Shown here: in pieces, positions 25,824 through 34,626 of the stretch | Layout: each line of letters starts with the position of its first letter | Position numbering within the stretch: the first letter of the stretch is position 1 | NCBI RefSeq assembly: GCF_039613825.1 | Contig: NZ_CP154826.1 | Location: 3,596,001 to 3,660,000, forward strand | DNA length: 64,000 bases | From: Diaminobutyricibacter sp. McL0608 | GTDB lineage: Bacteria > Actinomycetota > Actinomycetes > Actinomycetales > Microbacteriaceae | Reading direction: 5' to 3' | Notes under the pieces: model-generated | What the model saw: only the letters and a program-made list of their open reading frames with translations | What the model was told of the DNA's origin: nothing | The model's database searches: none | Translations under genes and position numbers: made by a program

Positions 25824-28211
25824 TCAGCCTTTCGTGACGGCAAACTCCTTGAAGTCCGTGGCTGCAATCATCCCGCGGATGCCCGCAGCACCGGTCGTTG
25901 GGCATCCAACGTCGGTCACGGAGACTATCGCTTGGTCCCATGAAGCCGCCGATTGCCCGGTCGCCGAGATTGTGCAGCCGGTCGCACGGAGGGTCACGTG
26001 GTACCAGGCGTTGAGCGCAACACCCCCCGGAACGGTCGTGTTCGCTAACGGCGTCCAGCTGGTTGTGTTCGCCCGGCCGAGGGACAATTGCGAGGTCGTG
26101 CCGTCCACTCCGACGAAGTATCCGTTGTAGAGGTCGGGACCGGTACCCGGCGAACTCACCCGCGCCATCACACCCCCGTTTCCGCTTGGTGCGGTGAGGC
26201 TGGTGATCTTGACGTCCGAAGACACTGTGTAATTGTCCCCTGAAACAGGCGATGTCTGCTTAGGCCCATTTGTGCCGGTACCGGTCTGGCTCTCCGTTCC
26301 GGTCGCACCGACGGTCGACCATGTGCCGCCGTATGTGGTCCAGCCTGTCGATGCCCCCGACGCCCAGCTGTCGCTGTAGGTCGAGGCGGTAGATGCCGCG
26401 GCAGGCGTTACCTGGAAGTTCCGGAACGACGCTGAGGTTAGATGGCTCCGGACCCCGACCTGCCCAGCAGCCAGACACCCGGCGTCCGTCGTCGAGGCCG
26501 TGGTCGTCGCCGTCGAGTCGTCCCGTTTCAGGACTGCCGTGATCGTGCAACCGACAATCGTCGCCTGCAGGTGGTACCAGACTCCCGTCGAGACCCCGCC
26601 CGAGACGGCGGATGACGTTAGCCCGGTCCAGCTGTAGTTCTGCCGCCCGATGAACAGGTTGCCGAGCGACTCGATGCCGACATAATAGCCGGCGTGACTG
26701 TCCGCACCGATGTCCGGGTTGGTTGTGCGAAGCAGCACACCGGCCTGCCCGGAGCTGTCTAACCGCAGGTCGGTGGTAATGGTGACATCCGTCCAGCCGG
26801 TCGACCCGACGAGGGACTTCGGGCCGGATGATGTGCCAACCTGTGAGTACACGCCGCCGCTCACCGACCACGAACCGCCATATGTCGCCCAGCCCATGTC
26901 GTTGCCGGAGTCGAACGGCGCATACAGTGGCAGCGCCCCGATGGGGCCGACGCCGAACCGCACGTCGCAGCGCGTGGTCGACCCGCTGACGTAGCGTGGC
27001 GTGACCATCATCACGGCCGTGCCCGACGCAGTGGGAACCAGGCTCGGGCTGTAGTTTGCGCACTGCTTACCCGCCCCGTTGTTGTAGTCGCCGGTCGGGT
27101 CGATGGTGACCGGAGCCGAAACGATTTGCCAGTTGCCGGCACCATTGTTCGTGTTCGTGAAGACGACCCGGCCCGTCTCCGGCTTCACGACGGTGGTCGC
27201 GCCGTCCGAGCCGGTCACGACTCGCTGGCCAGTGGCGATCAGTGTGCCGTTGGCGCCGCCTCCGGGTGTCCAGGTGAGTCCAGGAGTGTGTAGAAGCTGG
27301 CGTCCGTCGGCGGTCTGGATGAGCGTGCCTAAACTCGACGCCGTACCCCAGGATGCGCCGTCGGTCGACGTTTTGAGATACACCCGGCACGTCTGATCGG
27401 CGTTGCCGATGGCGTCATGGCACAGCTCGTACGCCATGGCGTAGGTTCCGTTGCCGAGCTTGCGAACCACCGGCATGCCAGGGCGCGAGTTGCTGTCCCC
27501 GATCGCGACGGTATCCACCTGGCTGCCCCATGTTCCGCCGCCGTCCGAGGAAGTCACCATAACCAGCTTTTGGTAGTAGCCCGAAGCGCGCAGGCGCTCA
27601 TCCGAGAAATGGCACGCCAGCTTACCGTCGGCGTTGAGAATGATCTCCGGCTCCCACAGCCCCGTGGAGACCCCGCTCGGGCTGCCAGACTTCGTCGCGC
27701 AGTTGCCGCGCTGGGTCCAGGTCACTCCGTAGTCGGTACTCACGAAGGTTTGCACCTCCTGGTATCCCCAGTTGACGTTGTCCCAGGCGTTGCCGGCTGC
27801 GATGATTGTGCCGGCTGCGAGGCCACCGCTGGCTACGGGCAGCTCGTACATCGAGCCGAAATAGATTCCCCAGCCAGCCGTCGGCGAGTACAAGGTGCTT
27901 ATGGCGGTCCATGTCGCGCCATTGTCGGTGCTGCGTTTGATCACCGAATGCGTTCGAACGCCGGTGTCGTTGACGCTGTACATCACGAGCAAGTCGCCGA
28001 GTCTGCTGGTATCGGCGCTCGCTGCCAACCTGATGATGCGTGGGTAGTCGTTGTTCTCTACGCCTGTTCCTGAGCTCGGCGCAGCCACAACGGTACCGGG
28101 CGATGCGGATGCAGGGGATGCGGTGAACACGACCTGCAACATGAGCAGTATCGCGATCAGCGCTGCTCCTGGGAGCAGGGTTCGACGGAGCGGATGGGTG
28201 GAAGTTCTCAT
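25824..28211 (-). CDS. Secreted GH93-like exo-arabinanase with two C-terminal concanavalin-like domains, locus 2
   Basis: A 795-residue secreted glycosidase. Signal to ASA-SPG (about residue 36), then a six-blade BNR-type propeller (about 40-430) with STDNGATW repeats, LWEPEIILNADGKLACHFSD and SRPGMPVVRKLGNGTYAMAY, the same motifs as the locus 1 enzyme and GH93. Two related beta-sandwich domains follow (about 435-600 and 605-790), each with 'WATYGGSW' or 'WTTYGGTW' and GYYVGIE or GYFVGVD: likely carbohydrate-binding. Unlike the first enzyme it has no ricin domain. Last gene of its operon. Confidence 0.75.
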   Translation of the reverse strand: MRTSTHPLRRTLLPGAALIAILLMLQVVFTASPASASPGTVVAAPSSGTGVENNDYPRIIRLAASADTSRLGDLLVMYSVNDTGVRTHSVIKRSTDNGATWTAISTLYSPTAGWGIYFGSMYELPVASGGLAAGTIIAAGNAWDNVNWGYQEVQTFVSTDYGVTWTQRGNCATKSGSPSGVSTGLWEPEIILNADGKLACHFSDERLRASGYYQKLVMVTSSDGGGTWGSQVDTVAIGDSNSRPGMPVVRKLGNGTYAMAYELCHDAIGNADQTCRVYLKTSTDGASWGTASSLGTLIQTADGRQLLHTPGLTWTPGGGANGTLIATGQRVVTGSDGATTVVKPETGRVVFTNTNNGAGNWQIVSAPVTIDPTGDYNNGAGKQCANYSPSLVPTASGTAVMMVTPRYVSGSTTRCDVRFGVGPIGALPLYAPFDSGNDMGWATYGGSWSVSGGVYSQVGTSSGPKSLVGSTGWTDVTITTDLRLDSSGQAGVLLRTTNPDIGADSHAGYYVGIESLGNLFIGRQNYSWTGLTSSAVSGGVSTGVWYHLQATIVGCTITAVLKRDDSTATTTASTTDAGCLAAGQVGVRSHLTSASFRNFQVTPAAASTASTYSDSWASGASTGWTTYGGTWSTVGATGTESQTGTGTNGPKQTSPVSGDNYTVSSDVKITSLTAPSGNGGVMARVSSPGTGPDLYNGYFVGVDGTTSQLSLGRANTTSWTPLANTTVPGGVALNAWYHVTLRATGCTISATGQSAASWDQAIVSVTDVGCPTTGAAGIRGMIAATDFKEFAVTKG

Positions 28212-28223
28212 TGTGTTGACTCC

Positions 28224-30227
28224 TTAGTTATCCGGCATTCGTCCCCCTGCAGCAAGCTCGAGTCGCTCGACATGCAGGCGGGCGTTCGACGTGCGGATGC
28301 CGACCGAACCTGCCGGATAAGGCAGGGGATCGTGCACGTCGAAGAGGCTCAGGCCGTCGAGTTCGACCGAGATGGTGCCTCCGTGTACGCGGAGGCGGAC
28401 CTGATGGGATATCGATGGATCAACATCGAACGGGTGCGTCGCGAGCACCCGTTCGTCGTAGGCGTGCCGGGCGAGTACGACGTGATCCCGGTGCAACTGA
28501 ACCGAGTATCCGAGTAGGAAGTTGATACCGAGCCGGGTATCGTCTCCTTCTCCTCCTTCGGAGAGCTGTGTCGCCCGCAGGAGAAGATCGGCATGCGATA
28601 CGTCGCCGCCGAACGCGACCGAGACGGTCGCATCGATCGTGAGGTCGTCCCAGGTGGCGTCGCCGAGGAGGCGCTTGCCGTAACCCTCGATCTCTTCGCC
28701 TTCGACGGATGCCGAGGTGCCGTCGGGCGCGGACATCACTGTGACCAGCGCGAGGGTGGGAGTGCCCTTCATCCCACGTATGACGAGTTCCCCGTCATCG
28801 AGACGGAGGTCGACGGCCAGGTCTCCGGATTCGAAATCGCCGGCGAGATAAACGCGCTGCGGACCGTCGCTTTGAACCTGCAACTTGTAGCTGATCTCCT
28901 CACCAGGACGCAGGCGCACTTCGTCGTAGGGCTGACCAGCTGCGCGGACGAGTTCGCCGCCGGTGCCCAGGGATGCCCAGAAGCGACCGGGTGCCGGCTT
29001 GGGAGCGACACGTTCTGCGACGGCTGCGGTCGTCCGTGTCAGTGCGATGTGGCCGAGACGAACCGGCGCTGCGCCCGTGGCGATGCCGAGGCGCTTCACG
29101 CCCACGTCCCGCGCTACCGAAACGGCCCGCTCGTCGACCCAGATGCGCAACCTGTCATCCTGAATGATTTTCCAGCAATGCAGCGCCGCTTCAGCCACAC
29201 CCTCGGGCAGTTGCACGAAATGATCATCGAGTACGAGCCCGTGGCCAACGCCAGTCAGGTTCAGCTCCGCCGTGAAAGTCTCGCCGAGTTCCACATTCCA
29301 CTGGGCGACCGCACCTTCCCCGAGGAGCATTCCCGCGAAATCGCGGGCTTCCAGGTGCCCGTCCGAAACAACCCAGCGGTCGGCCACCGAAGCGCCCCAG
29401 TCGCACCATTCGTCGGGCATCGAAGGCACTCTGGCTGTCATCGTCGGCCCCAGCACCTGCAGGCTGGACCCGCTCCAGACCTGTCGATCGATGTCGAGAT
29501 CGCGCGAGGCGTCGGGGTTCAGATTGTGGTAGGCGATGTAGGTCGAGACCAGGTCCGGTCCGGAGACGCTGCTGCTGTGACCGAGTCCCACGCGGGGCCC
29601 GCTTGTGCTGATCAGGATCGGGTTGAGCGGATCGGCCCGGTACCCTGTCAGCGGATGGTCACTCCAGGCGGCATCAATACGGTACCCGCGACTCAGGTAG
29701 TGGTTTCCGGTGAGGGTCATGGAGTACACGCCATCGCGCTTACTGACGAATGGGCCCTCCGTCCATCCGTTCATGTGAATGCCGGTGAATACAGGTTCTC
29801 CGAAATCCGTCGGCGACGCCATCTCGCATCCCCAGATGCCCTCGTCGCCGGCCCAGTAGAAGTACCAGCGACCGTCGTCGTCGATGAGCACGTTGCCATC
29901 GATCGCGTGCCCGACGTTCCCCGAGACGGGGACGAACGGACCGGTCGGCGACTCGGAACGCAGCACGAAATGGCCCTGACCCGAGGGCGACGTGTACATG
30001 AAGAAGAACCCGCCTGCGTATACGACTTCGGGGGCGAACGGCACGAGACCGGGAAAGACGTCTTCGCCGATCGTCGGCCCCTCGAGCTGCCAGGTCACAA
30101 GATCGTTCGAACTCCAGCAGCGAACGTCGGGATTCGTGCAGTACAGGTAGTACCTGCCGTCGTGGCGGAGTACGAACGGATCGGCGAAGTCGCCCGCTCG
30201 CGCGACGGGATTCTGGTAAGTCGCCAC
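28224..30227 (-). CDS. GH43-family arabinofuranosidase/xylosidase, locus 2
   Basis: A 667-residue intracellular enzyme. GTG 30227 is chosen: it directly follows the permease stop, with AAGGG nine bases upstream. Five-blade GH43 propeller: catalytic base Asp in GDFADPFVLRHDGRYYLY, the pKa-modulating Asp in HAIDGNVLIDDDGRWYFYW and the acid Glu in GWTEGPFV. After about residue 300, two beta-sandwich regions extend it, so it is longer than minimal GH43. Activity on alpha-arabinosyl or beta-xylosyl residues is expected; the GH93 and GH51 neighbours favour arabinan. Confidence 0.85.
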   Translation of the reverse strand: MATYQNPVARAGDFADPFVLRHDGRYYLYCTNPDVRCWSSNDLVTWQLEGPTIGEDVFPGLVPFAPEVVYAGGFFFMYTSPSGQGHFVLRSESPTGPFVPVSGNVGHAIDGNVLIDDDGRWYFYWAGDEGIWGCEMASPTDFGEPVFTGIHMNGWTEGPFVSKRDGVYSMTLTGNHYLSRGYRIDAAWSDHPLTGYRADPLNPILISTSGPRVGLGHSSSVSGPDLVSTYIAYHNLNPDASRDLDIDRQVWSGSSLQVLGPTMTARVPSMPDEWCDWGASVADRWVVSDGHLEARDFAGMLLGEGAVAQWNVELGETFTAELNLTGVGHGLVLDDHFVQLPEGVAEAALHCWKIIQDDRLRIWVDERAVSVARDVGVKRLGIATGAAPVRLGHIALTRTTAAVAERVAPKPAPGRFWASLGTGGELVRAAGQPYDEVRLRPGEEISYKLQVQSDGPQRVYLAGDFESGDLAVDLRLDDGELVIRGMKGTPTLALVTVMSAPDGTSASVEGEEIEGYGKRLLGDATWDDLTIDATVSVAFGGDVSHADLLLRATQLSEGGEGDDTRLGINFLLGYSVQLHRDHVVLARHAYDERVLATHPFDVDPSISHQVRLRVHGGTISVELDGLSLFDVHDPLPYPAGSVGIRTSNARLHVERLELAAGGRMPDN

Positions 30228-30228
30228 G

Positions 30229-31083
30229 TCAGCCCTTGATCCCACTGAAGGCGAACGAGTTGACGAAGTACTTTTGCGCGATGGTGAAGAGGATGATGAC
30301 CGGCAGCACGGCGATGATCGACGCGGTCATGACCATGGGGTAGTCGGTCTGCTCCGCGTGGAACGCGCTGAACGACGCGATCACGAGCTGCACGGTCGAA
30401 TTCTGCGGCGAGTTTGTGAAGATGAGCGGCCCCAGGTAGTCGTTCCAGGTGGCCATGAAGACGATGATCACGTTGGCCGCGATCGCCGGCTTACAGAGAG
30501 GGAGGAAGATGCTCCAGTAAATGCGGAAGAACCCGGCGCCTTCGAGTTTGGCCGCCTCCAGAAGCTCGGTCGACAGGCCGAGCATGTACTGCCGCAGGAA
30601 GAAGATCATCGTCACGTTGCCGAGGAGGCCGGGGACGATCAGCGGGAGCAGGGTGTCGATCCAGCCGATCTGCGCGTAGATCAAGAATTGCGGGATGATC
30701 AGCACGACGATCGGCACCATGAGGGTCGCGAGCAACACGGCGAAGATGGCACCCTTGTGCGGGAACTCGAGTTTGGCGAACGCAAACGCTGCCATCGTTG
30801 ACGAGAGGGTGCCGACGACCACGACTAAGGCCGTCACGATCAGGCTGTTGAGCAGACCAGTAGCGAGCGGTACAACGTGCCAGACCTCGATGTAGTGCTC
30901 CCACTCGACCGGGTTGGGGATCCACTGGGGGGGATAGTCGAAGACCAACTTCGACTCTTTCAGCGAGGTCGACAACATCCACAGGAATGGGAGCACCATT
31001 GTGAGCGCGCCCAGGAGCATCAGGGTGAACGCGATGACGGTGCCGGTCCTCCGGACGGTGGTGTTCGTGCGAGCCACGGTCAT
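30229..31083 (-). CDS. Sugar ABC transporter permease (MalG type), locus 2
   Basis: A 284-residue CUT1 permease with six helices. The EAA loop includes LEAAKLEGAGFFRIYWSIFL, followed by FMATWNDYLGPLIF. ATG 31083 lies in an ATGA overlap with the preceding permease and is preceded by GAAGGAGA; an ATG at 31101 is less likely. Works with the MalF-type partner upstream. Confidence 0.92.
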   Translation of the reverse strand: MTVARTNTTVRRTGTVIAFTLMLLGALTMVLPFLWMLSTSLKESKLVFDYPPQWIPNPVEWEHYIEVWHVVPLATGLLNSLIVTALVVVVGTLSSTMAAFAFAKLEFPHKGAIFAVLLATLMVPIVVLIIPQFLIYAQIGWIDTLLPLIVPGLLGNVTMIFFLRQYMLGLSTELLEAAKLEGAGFFRIYWSIFLPLCKPAIAANVIIVFMATWNDYLGPLIFTNSPQNSTVQLVIASFSAFHAEQTDYPMVMTASIIAVLPVIILFTIAQKYFVNSFAFSGIKG

Positions 31084-32000
31084 TCTCCTTCGAAGACCCA
31101 CCGGCGGGACAGCCGGAATTGGATGAGCGTCACGCCGAGGATCACGAGCGCGAAAAAGACAGCCGTGGCGGATGCGAGTCCGAGTTCGTTGGAGCCGAAC
31201 GCCTTCTGCCAGATGTAGTAGGTGATGGTCGCAGCGCTGTAGTCGCGTCCGCCGTCGGCGGTGAAGAGCTGAACTTCGACAAAGGTCTGAAGCGACCCGA
31301 TGACTCCGATGATCGTCAGGAAGAAGATCGCAGGCGTAAGCATTGGCAGGGTGATCTGGAAAAACTGGCGTGCGGCGGAGGCGCCGTCGATCCGGGCGGC
31401 TTCGTAGTACGTCTCGGAGATGTTATTGAGACCCGCGAGGACGTAGATCGAGGTGATTCCGATCAACTTCCAGGCGATCATCAGGACGATCGTCGTCTTG
31501 ATCCAGGCCGGGTCGCCCAGCCAGTCGGGGCCCTGGATGCCTATCAGCGCGAGTCCCTGATTGACGAGTCCGTACTGGTAGTTGAAGATCCATTTCCACA
31601 ACACGACCAGCGCGACTATCGATGAGATGTACGGCAGAAAGAAGAGGATTCGAAAGACGCCGCTGCCGGGCGTTCCTCGGTGGACACCGACCGCGAGCAA
31701 AATGCCGAAGAACAGATAGAAGGGGATCGGGACCAACATCACCAAGGTGTTGCCCGACGCGATCCAGAAGTACTTGTCGGTCAAGAATGTGGCGAAGTTC
31801 TCCAACCCGATGAAGTCCTGACGACCGCTGAGCCCGTTCCAGTTCGTGAATCCGGCATAGATCGCGATCCCGACAGGGACGATGCAGAACAGGATCACCT
31901 GAAGCGCGATGGGCGTGACGAAAGCGAGGCCCCACGCCGTTTCGTGCCGCCGCATCGATGGCCGCCGCCTCGATGCTGGGCGCCTTGTCGTCATGCTCAT
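31080..32000 (-). CDS. Sugar ABC transporter permease (MalF type), locus 2
   Basis: A 306-residue CUT1 permease. Basic N-terminus, six helices, EAA loop YEAARIDGASAARQFFQITL. Its stop overlaps the next permease start. Separated from the binding-protein gene by 90 bases holding a perfect 15-bp hairpin. As in locus 1, no ATPase gene accompanies it. Confidence 0.92.
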   Translation of the reverse strand: MSMTTRRPASRRRPSMRRHETAWGLAFVTPIALQVILFCIVPVGIAIYAGFTNWNGLSGRQDFIGLENFATFLTDKYFWIASGNTLVMLVPIPFYLFFGILLAVGVHRGTPGSGVFRILFFLPYISSIVALVVLWKWIFNYQYGLVNQGLALIGIQGPDWLGDPAWIKTTIVLMIAWKLIGITSIYVLAGLNNISETYYEAARIDGASAARQFFQITLPMLTPAIFFLTIIGVIGSLQTFVEVQLFTADGGRDYSAATITYYIWQKAFGSNELGLASATAVFFALVILGVTLIQFRLSRRWVFEGE

Positions 32001-32033
32001 TGGCCGCAGTGCTCCATTTCAGATCGGCCGCAC

Positions 32034-32073
32034 GGTGGGGCGCGAGACTGTTTTACCGGTCTCGCGCCCCACC
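32034..32073 (-). terminator. Intra-operon hairpin between binding-protein and permease genes, locus 2
   Basis: GGTGGGGCGCGAGAC (32034-32048) pairs perfectly with GTCTCGCGCCCCACC (32059-32073) over 15 bp around a 10-base loop. It lies 17 bases after the binding-protein stop. As in locus 1, it is placed to raise binding-protein expression over the permeases by stabilising or attenuating the transcript. Confidence 0.8.
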
Positions 32074-32090
32074 ATTGCGTTTGTCAGACC

Positions 32091-33398
32091 TTACTTGCCT
32101 TGTTGTGCGATGCCGTCGTCGAGCTGCTTCTGCATCTCGTCCTGGATGGAAGCGGTGTATTGAGCCGCAGTCTTTTCACCCTTCCAGACACTGGCCACAT
32201 TGGCGTTGAACGTGCCGAACCAGTCGCTGTTGTAGGTGTAGGTCTGCGTCGCACGGCGGCCGTAGTCCTCGATGATCCGGATGAATTCCTGCTTGTTCGC
32301 CGGAGCCTTATCCGTCTTCAAGTAGTTGTTCTTCGCCATGTCGACGAGGTTCGGGATGGCCTGCCCCTTGTCGATGTTGGTCTGCTGGGCGTCCTTGTTG
32401 AAGGCTAGGAACGCGGCCAGGTTCGACGCATCGCTCTTATCCTTGCTGGTGTTCGAGACCGCGAGGCCGATGCTGCCGTACCAAATCGCTTCCTTACCCG
32501 TTGCCGGGCTGACCGGCCACGGCATGATGTCCCAGTTGAACTTGGCGTCATTCCACAGGCCGCCCTGGTTCCACGGGCCGATGCCCATCATCGCGACCTT
32601 GCCGTCGACGAAGCGCTGGTAGTCCGGAAGCGCAGACTGCTCTGCCGGGGTCGGAACGACGTGGTCCTTGAGGTTGAGATCCGCGACCCACTGCAGCGCA
32701 TCCACGAATTTCGGGTCGGTGACGGTGACCTTCGTGTGGTTCGCGTTGAGCCAGTCGCCGCCGTTCGACCACACGGCGGATTCGACCGAGTACGGCGTGG
32801 AACCGTACACCTTGTCGGCACCCGTGCCGTGGGTCAGCTTCTTCGCGGCGGCCTCGAACTGGTCCCAGGTCCACGGAGCGTCGTCCGTCGGGGCGGTGAT
32901 TCCTGCCGCGTCGAACAAGTCCTTGTTGTACGCGAGTGTGAACGGTCCGATGTCCTTGGGCAGTCCGTAGACGGCACCCTTGCCGGGAGACTTCCCGTCG
33001 TAACGGTACATGTCCAGCGCCTTCTTCCAGACGTTGTCGGCCTTGAACACCTCGTTGTTCTTGACGTAGGAACTGAGGTCGGCGATCAGGCCGGCGTCGG
33101 CGTACGGCATCACCTTTTCTGGCTGCAAGTAGAAGACATCGGGCGTCTTCTTGCTGGCGATCATAGTCTGGAGCTTTGTCGCGAAGTCAGTATCCGGGAC
33201 CGTGATGTAGTCGACCTTCACGTGCGGGTACTTGTGCTCGTACTGCGAGATCATGGTCTTGAAAGCGGTGATCTCCTCGGGAGATCCCCAGCCCATGAAC
33301 GTGATAGTTTTATCGCCCGCCGGCTGAGCGGCACTGCATCCACTCAGTGCGAGGGCGGCGGCCGTTATTAGAGCGAACGCGGCGCTGCGTTTCTTCAT
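32091..33398 (-). CDS. Sugar-binding lipoprotein of ABC transporter, locus 2
   Basis: A 435-residue family 1 solute-binding lipoprotein. Lipobox ALSGC (Cys 21), then KTITFMGWGSPEEITAFKTM, YGLPKDIGPFTLAYNKDLF and GPWNQGGLW motifs of CUT1 binding proteins. First gene of the minus-strand operon, divergent from the LacI gene with an operator between. Ligand inferred to be an arabinan- or galactan-derived oligosaccharide. Confidence 0.92.
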   Translation of the reverse strand: MKKRSAAFALITAAALALSGCSAAQPAGDKTITFMGWGSPEEITAFKTMISQYEHKYPHVKVDYITVPDTDFATKLQTMIASKKTPDVFYLQPEKVMPYADAGLIADLSSYVKNNEVFKADNVWKKALDMYRYDGKSPGKGAVYGLPKDIGPFTLAYNKDLFDAAGITAPTDDAPWTWDQFEAAAKKLTHGTGADKVYGSTPYSVESAVWSNGGDWLNANHTKVTVTDPKFVDALQWVADLNLKDHVVPTPAEQSALPDYQRFVDGKVAMMGIGPWNQGGLWNDAKFNWDIMPWPVSPATGKEAIWYGSIGLAVSNTSKDKSDASNLAAFLAFNKDAQQTNIDKGQAIPNLVDMAKNNYLKTDKAPANKQEFIRIIEDYGRRATQTYTYNSDWFGTFNANVASVWKGEKTAAQYTASIQDEMQKQLDDGIAQQGK

Positions 33399-33502
33399 GT
33401 CTGTCTCCTGGTGCCGCGAGCATCCTGTGCCGGTCTCCGCTGCCAGAGGCGGCTCGGTCGTCGTCGACCGTTGGGTAGCTCGATTATTTGAGGACGCTAA
33501 TC

Positions 33503-33514
33503 TATAGCGCTGTA
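33503..33514. promoter_or_regulatory. LacI-type operator in the divergent promoter, locus 2
   Basis: TATAGCGCTGTA is a near-perfect 12-bp palindrome centred on GCGC, 104 bases before the binding-protein start and 50 before the LacI start. The same core recurs upstream of the GH2 gene and differs from the AACGTT core of locus 1. Confidence 0.75.
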
Positions 33515-33564
33515 AATGTCAAAGATCTCCCACGATTTGGGCTCAAGCTAATTATGCTGTCGTC

Positions 33565-34584
33565 ATGACACTCGGAAGATCAGCAGGCGGCGTCCGCCTC
33601 CAGGACGTGGCAGATCTCGCCGGCGTCTCGATGAAGACCGTTTCGAACGTGGTGCATGACTATGAACACGTTTCCGAGGCGATGCGGGATAAGGTGCAGG
33701 CCGCGATCGACGCACTTGGCTACCGGCCAAACCTCACGGCGAGGCGCCTCGCTACGGGCAAGACCGGCATGATTGCCCTGGCCATCCCCGAGATCGATCA
33801 GTTCTACTTCGCCGAGTTGGGCCGGCATATCGGCGAAGAAGCTGCACGATACGGCTATCGAATCCTGGTCGAGCAGACGCTCAACGACGTCGAGGCCGAA
33901 CGCGCCGTGATCAGGGACCGCGACGAGGGACTGGTCGACGGGGTCATATTCCAGCCAGCGCGCATCGACACTCTTGAGATCGCTCGCCTGCGTCCGGGAA
34001 CGCCACTCGTGCTTCTCGGAGAGGCCGCGAGGCCAGTAAACACGGACCATGTCATGATCGACAACACTCGGGCGGCGCGGGACGGCGTCGAGATGTTGCT
34101 GGGGCGCGGCCGCCGTCGCATCGCGTTCCTGGCCACGGTCCATGGCGACATCACCGAGTCCACGCACCTCCGGCTGCTCGGCTACCAAGAGGCGCTGCTC
34201 GCGGCTGGGGTCGGGCTCGATGCCCACCTCGTGCTGCAGAGCGAGGGGTTCGGCTTCGAAGATGGCGTGCGCGCAATTTCGTCCGCGATCGCTGCGGGTG
34301 TCGAGTTCGACGCCGTGCTCTGCCGGGACGACCTGTTCGCAATGGCGGCGCTTCGCGGGCTCGAGATCGCGGGGCGCCGGGTGCCGGAGGATGTTGCTGT
34401 ACTCGGCTGGGATGACACGGCGGTGGCTCGCTACAGCACTCCCGCGCTGTCTTCGGTGTCGCCCGACAAGCAGGCACTGGCTAGCGCCGCGTTCGCTCTG
34501 CTCGAGGACCGAATGCAGGGATACGACGGTAGTGGGCGCCACGAGATCGTGGCCCATTCAATCATTGAACGCGCCACAACCTGA
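33565..34584 (+). CDS. LacI-family transcriptional repressor, locus 2
   Basis: A 339-residue regulator. Helix-turn-helix RLQDVADLAGVSMKTVSNVV and hinge LGYRPNLTARRLATGKTGMI, then a sugar-sensing domain (CRDDLFAMAALRGLEIAG, VLGWDD). It is divergent from the transport/hydrolase operon and followed after 42 bases by a GH2 gene, each promoter carrying a similar palindrome. It is related to the locus 1 repressor, but the DNA sites differ. Confidence 0.92.
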   Translation: MTLGRSAGGVRLQDVADLAGVSMKTVSNVVHDYEHVSEAMRDKVQAAIDALGYRPNLTARRLATGKTGMIALAIPEIDQFYFAELGRHIGEEAARYGYRILVEQTLNDVEAERAVIRDRDEGLVDGVIFQPARIDTLEIARLRPGTPLVLLGEAARPVNTDHVMIDNTRAARDGVEMLLGRGRRRIAFLATVHGDITESTHLRLLGYQEALLAAGVGLDAHLVLQSEGFGFEDGVRAISSAIAAGVEFDAVLCRDDLFAMAALRGLEIAGRRVPEDVAVLGWDDTAVARYSTPALSSVSPDKQALASAAFALLEDRMQGYDGSGRHEIVAHSIIERATT

Positions 34585-34593
34585 TCCCTGCTT

Positions 34594-34605
34594 TACAGCG
34601 CTGCA
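34594..34605. promoter_or_regulatory. LacI-type operator upstream of the GH2 gene, locus 2
   Basis: TACAGCGCTGCA repeats the 33503 site with the same GCGC centre, in the 42 bases between the LacI stop and GH2 start. It suggests separate control of the GH2 gene. Confidence 0.75.
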
Positions 34606-34626
34606 AGGAAGCCATATGGTTCTCCC

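Noticed and set aside
28593-30239. Long plus-strand open frame of about 548 codons
   Set aside because: It is antisense to the GH43 gene, has no motif and arises from GC-rich third positions.
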